This document shows positions 1-2,720 of a stretch of DNA of 6,267 bases, in pieces (position 1 is the first letter of the stretch; the number at the start of each line of letters is the position of its first letter). Under the pieces are notes generated by a model that worked only from the letters and a program-made list of their open reading frames with translations, did not search any database and was not told where the DNA came from. The stretch spans positions 1 to 6,267 of the forward strand of contig CAJTXS010000042.1 of NCBI GenBank assembly GCA_910583735.1, given 5' to 3'. The stretch is from an uncultured Christensenella sp. (GTDB lineage Bacteria > Bacillota > Clostridia > Christensenellales > UBA3700). The translations under genes and the position numbers were made by a program.

Positions 1-2
1 AA

Positions 3-54
3 GAACACTCTATTGATTTTGGACTCATACGGTTCAAAACTTAATAGAGTGTTC
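3..54. repeat. Interrupted inverted repeat beyond the tRNA 3' end
   Basis: Bases 3-14 (GAACACTCTATT) are a perfect inverted repeat of 43-54. Inside it, TTTTGGAC (17-24) pairs with GTTCAAAA (32-39), counting one G-U, around a 7-base loop. In RNA this gives a long two-part stem of about 20 base pairs. It begins only 3 bases past the encoded CCA of the leftward tRNA, so it may be the tRNA terminator or a processing stem. Read leftward, the window ends two T residues after the stem, so a U tract cannot be confirmed. It could also be the edge of a small repeat element. Confidence 0.5.
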
Positions 55-57
55 ATC

Positions 58-144
58 TGGTGCGGATGACAGGACTTGAACCTGCACAGCCTTGCGACTA
101 TAAGAACCTGAATCTTACGCGTCTGCCAATTCCGCCACATCCGC
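58..144 (-). tRNA. tRNA-Leu (anticodon CAG), CCA encoded
   Basis: The reverse complement folds as a class II tRNA. The acceptor stem is GCGGATG (144-138) with CATCCGC, followed by discriminator A and a genomically encoded CCA (60-58). The D arm contains GGCGGAATTGGCAGACGC. The anticodon stem TAAGA/TCTTA encloses loop TTCAGGT, giving anticodon CAG, which reads CUG. A long variable arm with an AGTC-GCAA-GGCT hairpin is typical of leucine tRNAs. The T arm is GCAGG-TTCAAGT-CCTGT. All stems close, so the gene looks functional. It is transcribed leftward from its own promoter and faces away from spo0A. It is 87 nt including CCA. Confidence 0.96.
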
Positions 145-155
145 ACGCAATAGTT

Positions 156-184
156 ATTTTAGCATAAAGTTAATACTTTGTCAT
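156..184 (-). promoter_or_regulatory. Promoter of tRNA-Leu
   Basis: On the minus strand the -35 box is ATGACA (184-179, 5/6 to TTGACA). A 17-base spacer follows, then the -10 box TAAAAT (161-156, 5/6 to TATAAT), preceded by TG one base upstream (extended -10). The predicted start lies only a few bases before the mature tRNA 5' end at 144, so the leader is very short, as expected for a tRNA gene. Confidence 0.7.
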
Positions 185-207
185 TAAAAATAGATATAAA
201 ATCGTGG

Positions 208-232
208 AAAATAAAAGGCGCCTGCATGCGCC
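208..232 (-). terminator. Possible leftward intrinsic terminator
   Basis: Read leftward, GGCGC (232-228), loop ATGCAG, GCGCC (221-217) is followed by TTTTATTTT (216-208). The stem has only five base pairs but all are G-C, and the T-rich tail is good. It would stop a leftward transcript coming from the 233-950 region before it reaches the tRNA promoter. No leftward gene is evident upstream of it, so either an unrecognised RNA is made there or the hairpin is incidental. Confidence 0.35.
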
Positions 233-956
233 GAGTATGCTGATAGCGGTGAAATATGCCGAAAGCATGGTTTATAAACTTCAAATCAATGCAGATAAAG
301 GAAAGGCTTAAATATCTGACTATATTAATAGGTCATATTAATAAGGCTGATTGTGATTGCCAAATAATCATATTTTGAAATATTGGGCGCGGCAGTTTGA
401 GCGCGTTAAGCCGAGACTTTATCTCACTGTCGCTTTGATTATATTTAATTCATAAGAATATATCGAATGGGCGGGACTGCGGGCTGTTAAGGAATGCAGG
501 TATAAGTTGATATTAACATTATTATATAGATACATATTTATATAACTATTTTTATTTATAATATCAATATATACAGTGCGCGCGGCAAAGATAAATTGAT
601 GCGACACATAAAGCGAAGTGTCGTCATGCTTGAAATATATTTTTATATATATAAAGGCTACGGTCTTGTTTCTCAAGCGAGGCGGCGCAAATATCGGCAA
701 TCTTTATTATGTAGAAGTACTTTGATATAAATAACTACAGTAGCTTAAATAAGCGGTTAATATTAGTTGTAATATATAAATCTAAAAGAGCGACAAAGGC
801 GCGGCAGGCTTAATAAATCAGCGGCTGAAGCAACGCAGTTAATGCGCCTTAGCCTATCCTTATCCTTAAATTGAAATAAAAATTGTTGCCTTTAAGGCTA
901 GCTATGGCAGAAAATGAGGCGCAAAATACGAGGATAAACGCGCTCAAAAGTAAAAT
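233..956. other. A/T-rich region without a convincing gene
   Basis: This stretch is strongly A/T-rich, with short GC islands, and no frame shows a good start with a ribosome site plus protein-like composition. It contains the octamer GCGCGGCA three times on the + strand (387-394, 580-587, 799-806). A 12-base inverted repeat is formed by TTTGAGCGCGTT (396-407) and its complement (937-948). A short palindrome GTTTATAAAC lies at 270-279. It may be regulatory, a structured RNA, or decayed sequence. I cannot assign a function. Confidence 0.55.
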
Positions 957-978
957 TATTCTCAAAAGAATATTTTTT
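957..978 (+). terminator. A/T-rich hairpin with T tract before spo0A
   Basis: TATTCT (957-962), loop CAAA, AGAATA (967-972) is followed directly by six T residues (973-978). The stem is weak because it is A/T-rich, but the arrangement resembles a small intrinsic terminator. It would isolate the spo0A promoter from upstream transcription. Its T tract runs into the -35 box of the upstream spo0A promoter. Confidence 0.35.
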
Positions 979-1005
979 GACACGTTGCGACAAATATTGT
1001 TAAAT
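977..1005 (+). promoter_or_regulatory. Candidate upstream spo0A promoter (P1)
   Basis: A perfect -35 box TTGACA (977-982) is followed by a 17-base spacer and TTAAAT (1000-1005, 4/6 to TATAAT). A start near 1012 would give a leader of about 68 bases before the spo0A start at 1080. A Spo0A-box-like site lies in the spacer. Promoter assignment is by pattern only. Confidence 0.6.
986..994 (-). promoter_or_regulatory. Spo0A-box-like site in the spo0A promoter
   Basis: The minus strand reads TTTGTCGCA, 8 of 9 matches to the known Spo0A box TTTGTCGAA. It sits between the -35 and -10 boxes of P1, where a bound regulator would normally block RNA polymerase. In Bacillus subtilis phosphorylated Spo0A controls its own gene through such boxes. 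Autoregulation here is inferred from one site. Confidence 0.4.
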
Positions 1006-1021
1006 TCTACTGTTTTTCCCG

Positions 1022-1051
1022 TTGGGCAAGTATACTTAGGCGGTATATAAT
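1022..1051 (+). promoter_or_regulatory. Candidate proximal spo0A promoter (P2)
   Basis: TTGGGC (1022-1027, 3/6) is separated by 18 bases from a perfect TATAAT (1046-1051). A start near 1058 would leave the GGAGG ribosome site and the ATG at 1080 on the transcript but exclude the alternative ATG at 1050. The -35 box is poor, so it would need an activator or be incidental. Confidence 0.35.
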
Positions 1052-1068
1052 GACATCAGAAAACAATC

Positions 1069-1073
1069 GGAGG
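1069..1073 (+). promoter_or_regulatory. Ribosome binding site fixing the spo0A start
   Basis: GGAGG lies six bases before ATG 1080, ideal spacing. The alternative in-frame ATG at 1050 has only AGGCGG (1038-1043) before it and would add ten residues not found at the N terminus of known Spo0A proteins. This favours 1080. Confidence 0.85.
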
Positions 1074-1079
1074 ACAAAT

Positions 1080-1850
1080 ATGACAAAAATCAACGTAGTA
1101 ATCGCGGACGACAGTGCTGAATTATGTAACAGTATAAAAGAATTTTTCCGTGAAGACGAACAAGTGCAAGTAGTGGCGACGGCGGGCGACGGAGTGGACG
1201 CGTTGGACAAGGTGCAACGCTATCAGCCCGACGTACTGATACTCGACATTATCATGCCCGGGCTGGACGGCTATGAAGTGCTGGGCAGGATTAAGAAGCT
1301 CACTATTGCGCGCAAGCCCAAAGTGATAGTGATATCGCAGCTGTGCAGCGACACCTTTATAACCAAGGCGCTGTCGGGAGGAGCGGTGTACTTCATGGCG
1401 AAGCCCGTCAATAACGACATCTTGCGCGAGCGCATTATCGAGTTCGGCACGGGCAGCAAGGCGGGCGCTGCCAAGCAGAACACGGGCTATAACAGCAGGC
1501 AAAAGTCCTTGGACGAAAAGCTCGCCAACATATTCATCACGGTAGGCATACCCGCTCATATTAAGGGTTATCAATTCCTCCGCGAGGCGATTAAGATGGC
1601 GATAGACAATCCCGATATCATCAACTCCATCACCAAGAAGCTGTATCCCGGCATCGCGGATAAGTTCAACACTTCCGCCTCCAAGGTGGAGCGCGCCATA
1701 CGTCACGCCATAGAGGTGGCTTGGAATAGGGGCAAGATAGAGAATATCAACAGCATATTCGGCATCAAGATATATTCGCCTAACGATAAGCCCACTAACG
1801 GCGAGTTTATCGCGCTGCTTGCGGATAAAATGATTATGGAAGGCGCATAA
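1080..1850 (+). CDS. spo0A: Sporulation master regulator Spo0A
   Basis: This is a response regulator that, when phosphorylated, binds DNA and switches the cell into endospore formation. The 256-residue product (B. subtilis Spo0A has 267) has a receiver domain at residues 1-122. It carries acidic residues D10 and D11, phosphoacceptor D56 in LDIIMPGLDG, switch residue S86 and K108 in the AKP motif. A linker (about 123-143) leads to the Spo0A C-terminal DNA-binding domain (about 144-256). Near-invariant blocks there include GIPAHIKGY (156-164), KLYPGIADKFNT (187-198) and the recognition helix SKVERAIRHAIEVAW (201-215). Starting at 1080 puts the phosphoacceptor at D56, the B. subtilis number. All key residues are present, so the gene looks intact and the host is very probably a spore former or descended from one. 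It appears monocistronic, with its own promoters and terminator. spoIVB, the usual upstream neighbour, is absent. Confidence 0.97.
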   Translation: MTKINVVIADDSAELCNSIKEFFREDEQVQVVATAGDGVDALDKVQRYQPDVLILDIIMPGLDGYEVLGRIKKLTIARKPKVIVISQLCSDTFITKALSGGAVYFMAKPVNNDILRERIIEFGTGSKAGAAKQNTGYNSRQKSLDEKLANIFITVGIPAHIKGYQFLREAIKMAIDNPDIINSITKKLYPGIADKFNTSASKVERAIRHAIEVAWNRGKIENINSIFGIKIYSPNDKPTNGEFIALLADKMIMEGA

Positions 1851-1851
1851 A

Positions 1852-1903
1852 CCGGACACGGGTATCACAGCATACCTATCATCCCCTTACTTGCCCGTGT
1901 CGG
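1852..1903 (+). other. Hairpin between spo0A stop and terminator
   Basis: Starting two bases after the spo0A stop, CCGGACACGGG (1852-1862) pairs with CCCGTGTCGG (1894-1903), leaving one bulged G, around a 31-base loop. There is no T tract after it, so it is not itself a terminator. It may protect the 3' end of the mRNA, or be the remnant of an older terminator. Confidence 0.5.
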
Positions 1904-1904
1904 C

Positions 1905-1942
1905 TAAGGGACGACCGTTACGGTCGTCCCTTATTAATATCG
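1905..1942 (+). terminator. spo0A intrinsic terminator
   Basis: A perfect 13-bp stem joins 1905-1917 and 1921-1933 (TAAGGGACGACCG and its complement) with a TTA loop. The tail TTATTAATAT is A/T-rich but has an interrupted U tract. The position, 55 bases after the spo0A stop, and the very stable stem support termination of spo0A. Confidence 0.75.
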
Positions 1943-1981
1943 ATTAAGCTAATCCGCGCCTTTTCGTTGTAAAACGACGTT

Positions 1982-2016
1982 ATTTTGCACTTAATTTACT
2001 GATTTTGTTGCAAAAT
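1982..2016. repeat. Inverted repeat at the membrane-gene promoter
   Basis: ATTTTGCA (1982-1989) and TGCAAAAT (2009-2016) are a perfect 8-base inverted repeat separated by 19 bases. The right arm covers the -35 box of the promoter of the small membrane protein gene. This is compatible with a regulator binding site, but A/T-rich repeats of this length also arise by chance. Confidence 0.35.
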
Positions 2017-2036
2017 GCTACGGCTTGGTTTATATT
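2008..2036 (+). promoter_or_regulatory. Promoter of the 76-residue membrane protein gene
   Basis: TTGCAA (2008-2013, 4/6) is followed by a 17-base spacer and TATATT (2031-2036, 5/6). A start near 2043 gives a leader of about 30 bases containing the ribosome site GGAGG at 2061-2065. Confidence 0.55.
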
Positions 2037-2073
2037 ATAAGTATACAAATAAACTGTTGCGGAGGTTAAGTTT

Positions 2074-2304
2074 ATGGCTACATGGTTTAACAAGCAGAGC
2101 CGTCTTGTACAGATACTGCTGCTTTTGATCCCGTTCGTTAACTGGATAGTCGAAATCTGTGTAAGATGGTCGGCATTCCTTAAGACTAAGAGCATCCTTA
2201 CGTTGATTACTGCGATAATCGTTACGTTTGGCGGTCTGTTCGTCGGTTGGTTGGATATGATTTGGTGCTTGCTGTTCAAGCATATGATACTCGCCAAGGC
2301 GTAA
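2074..2304 (+). CDS. Small two-helix membrane protein, function unknown
   Basis: The 76-residue product is an integral membrane protein. A short polar N terminus (MATWFNKQSR) leads into a first hydrophobic segment at about residues 11-30 (LVQILLLLIPFVNWIVEICV). A basic loop (R31 to K39) follows, then a second segment at about 41-67 that ends near the C terminus. By the positive-inside rule the basic loop should be cytoplasmic, with both termini outside. The start is well fixed: GGAGG at 2061-2065, eight bases before ATG. The gene has its own promoter and a strong terminator, so it is a single-gene unit. I recall similar short proteins in gut Clostridia but cannot name a family. The ribosome site, composition and terminator make it very likely real. 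Function is unknown. It could be a small stress or envelope protein. Confidence 0.85.
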   Translation: MATWFNKQSRLVQILLLLIPFVNWIVEICVRWSAFLKTKSILTLITAIIVTFGGLFVGWLDMIWCLLFKHMILAKA

Positions 2305-2320
2305 AACTTGATTTACCGAC

Positions 2321-2356
2321 AATAGGGCATTCCGATACGGAGCGCCCTATTTTTTT
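2321..2356 (+). terminator. Intrinsic terminator of the small membrane gene
   Basis: AATAGGGC (2321-2328) pairs with GCCCTATT (2344-2351). Inside it TCCG (2331-2334) pairs with CGGA (2338-2341) around an ATA loop, leaving a small internal mismatch. Seven T residues (2350-2356) follow. It lies 17 bases after the stop codon and is the clearest terminator in the window. Confidence 0.92.
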
Positions 2357-2362
2357 GCTATT

Positions 2363-2390
2363 TTTACTGTTGTTGATAGGCTTATATAAT
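2363..2390 (+). promoter_or_regulatory. Possible fixed rightward promoter left of the inverted repeat
   Basis: TTTACT (2363-2368, 4/6) is separated by 16 bases from a perfect TATAAT (2385-2390). A start near 2397 would fall at the GC hairpin 2396-2413, and the transcript would then cross the inverted-repeat segment into the surface-protein gene. If active, it provides an alternative to promoter inversion. Confidence 0.4.
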
Positions 2391-2395
2391 AAATC

Positions 2396-2420
2396 GGCGG
2401 CATTATAGCCGCCTTAATTT
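2396..2420. terminator. GC hairpin flanking the left inverted-repeat arm
   Basis: GGCGGC (2396-2401), loop ATTATA, GCCGCC (2408-2413) ends seven bases before the left inverted-repeat arm. Read rightward the tail is TTAATTTT, read leftward GATTTATT, so it may be a weak terminator in both directions. It could end a leftward transcript from the promoter in the segment, or attenuate the fixed rightward promoter. Confidence 0.45.
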
Positions 2421-2449
2421 TGTACATGTATTAGTATAATTGATGATCA
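2421..2449 (+). repeat. Left arm of 29-bp inverted repeat
   Basis: This arm matches the reverse complement of 2569-2597 at 27 of 29 positions. It consists of TGTACAT (2421-2427), two differing bases (2428-2429, GT against AA), and a 20-base identical block (2430-2449) ending in TGATCA. The sequence diverges at once on both sides, so the arm ends are sharp. Confidence 0.95.
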
Positions 2450-2482
2450 TTTTTACGAGCAGTAGCCGTTAATCGTATTAAT

Positions 2483-2511
2483 ATTTTAGCTTAAAGCCCT
2501 CTGTAAGTCAA
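2483..2511 (-). promoter_or_regulatory. Leftward promoter inside the inverted-repeat segment
   Basis: On the minus strand TTGACT (2511-2506, 5/6) is followed by a 17-base spacer and TAAAAT (2488-2483, 5/6). It is among the best promoter matches in the window. As drawn it transcribes away from the surface-protein gene, toward the GC hairpin at 2396-2413 and the 3' end of the small membrane gene. Confidence 0.7.
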
Positions 2512-2568
2512 TATTATGCCGCGGAAATAGGCGAAAATCCATATATTTCCTCGCAATTTTTCCGTGCG

Positions 2569-2597
2569 TGATCATCAATTATACTAATTTATGTACA
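2569..2597 (-). repeat. Right arm of 29-bp inverted repeat
   Basis: This is the partner of 2421-2449. TGATCA begins the inner edge and TGTACA closes the outer edge, and five T residues follow. Both arm termini are six-base palindromes. Confidence 0.95.
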
Positions 2598-2623
2598 TTT
2601 TTACCGATAATTTTTTGCCGCTA

Positions 2624-2632
2624 TTCGACATT
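2624..2632 (-). promoter_or_regulatory. Spo0A-box-like site upstream of the surface gene
   Basis: The minus strand reads AATGTCGAA, which contains the full TGTCGAA core of the Spo0A box and matches 7 of 9 consensus positions. It lies between the inverted-repeat segment and the surface-protein start. A second, weaker match on the + strand is ATTGTCGTA (2660-2668, 7/9). Binding is inference. Confidence 0.3.
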
Positions 2633-2720
2633 AACGTTAGATAAACGGAACAATTTCGCATTGTCGTAGATTTACAGTCGGATGACGAATTATTGATTAT
2701 AGACTGTATATAGGTTAGTT

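Larger units (their letters stand above)
2421..2597. mobile_element. Putative invertible DNA segment (promoter switch)
   Basis: A 177-bp segment is framed by 29-bp inverted repeats with 119 bases between them. It holds no gene but contains a good sigma-A-type promoter pointing left. Inversion would place that promoter's -10 at about 2530-2535 pointing right, about 190 bases upstream of the surface-protein start at 2721. Size, arm length, enclosed promoter and position before a surface-protein gene match known phase-variation switches in Clostridia (for example flg and cwpV of Clostridioides difficile, inverted by tyrosine recombinases). An inner 7-base inverted repeat (GGAAATA 2523-2529 with 2544-2550) lies beside the promoter. 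The main alternative is a MITE-like element, but no target-site duplication is evident at its ends. No recombinase gene is in the window. Confidence 0.6.

Noticed and set aside
256..378. Plus-strand frame of 40 codons starting ATG 256
   Set aside because: Only a weak GGTG before the start and no supporting promoter or family resemblance. Length is within chance expectation.
419..700. Minus-strand frame of 93 codons in the A/T-rich spacer
   Set aside because: No ribosome site; composition is that of random A/T-rich DNA (many I, Y, N). Not called a gene, although the leftward terminator-like hairpin at 208-232 kept it in mind.
929..973. AGGATAA (931-937) and AAAGAATAT (965-973) as a sigma-H promoter for spo0A
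   Set aside because: The -10 element matches well but the gap of 27 bases is far longer than sigma-H promoters use.
1050..1079. ATG 1050 as the spo0A start
   Set aside because: Would add MTSENNRRTN, not seen in known Spo0A N termini. The ATG at 1080 has the better ribosome site and puts the phosphoacceptor at D56.
1122..1868. Long open frame on the minus strand opposite spo0A (248 codons)
   Set aside because: It lies entirely antisense to a well-conserved spo0A, has no ribosome site, and its protein resembles nothing. It reflects the codon bias of spo0A read backward.
1965..1979. CGTTGTAAAACGACG, identical to 15 bases of the M13/pUC lacZ-alpha priming region
   Set aside because: Flanking bases do not match vector on either side, and the stretch is a near-palindrome. 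Coincidence is more likely than vector contamination.
2595..2720. Rightward promoter between the right inverted-repeat arm and the surface gene
   Set aside because: TTTACA at 2671-2676 is followed only by poor -10 candidates at normal spacing, and TATATA at 2707-2712 lacks a -35. Nothing convincing was found.
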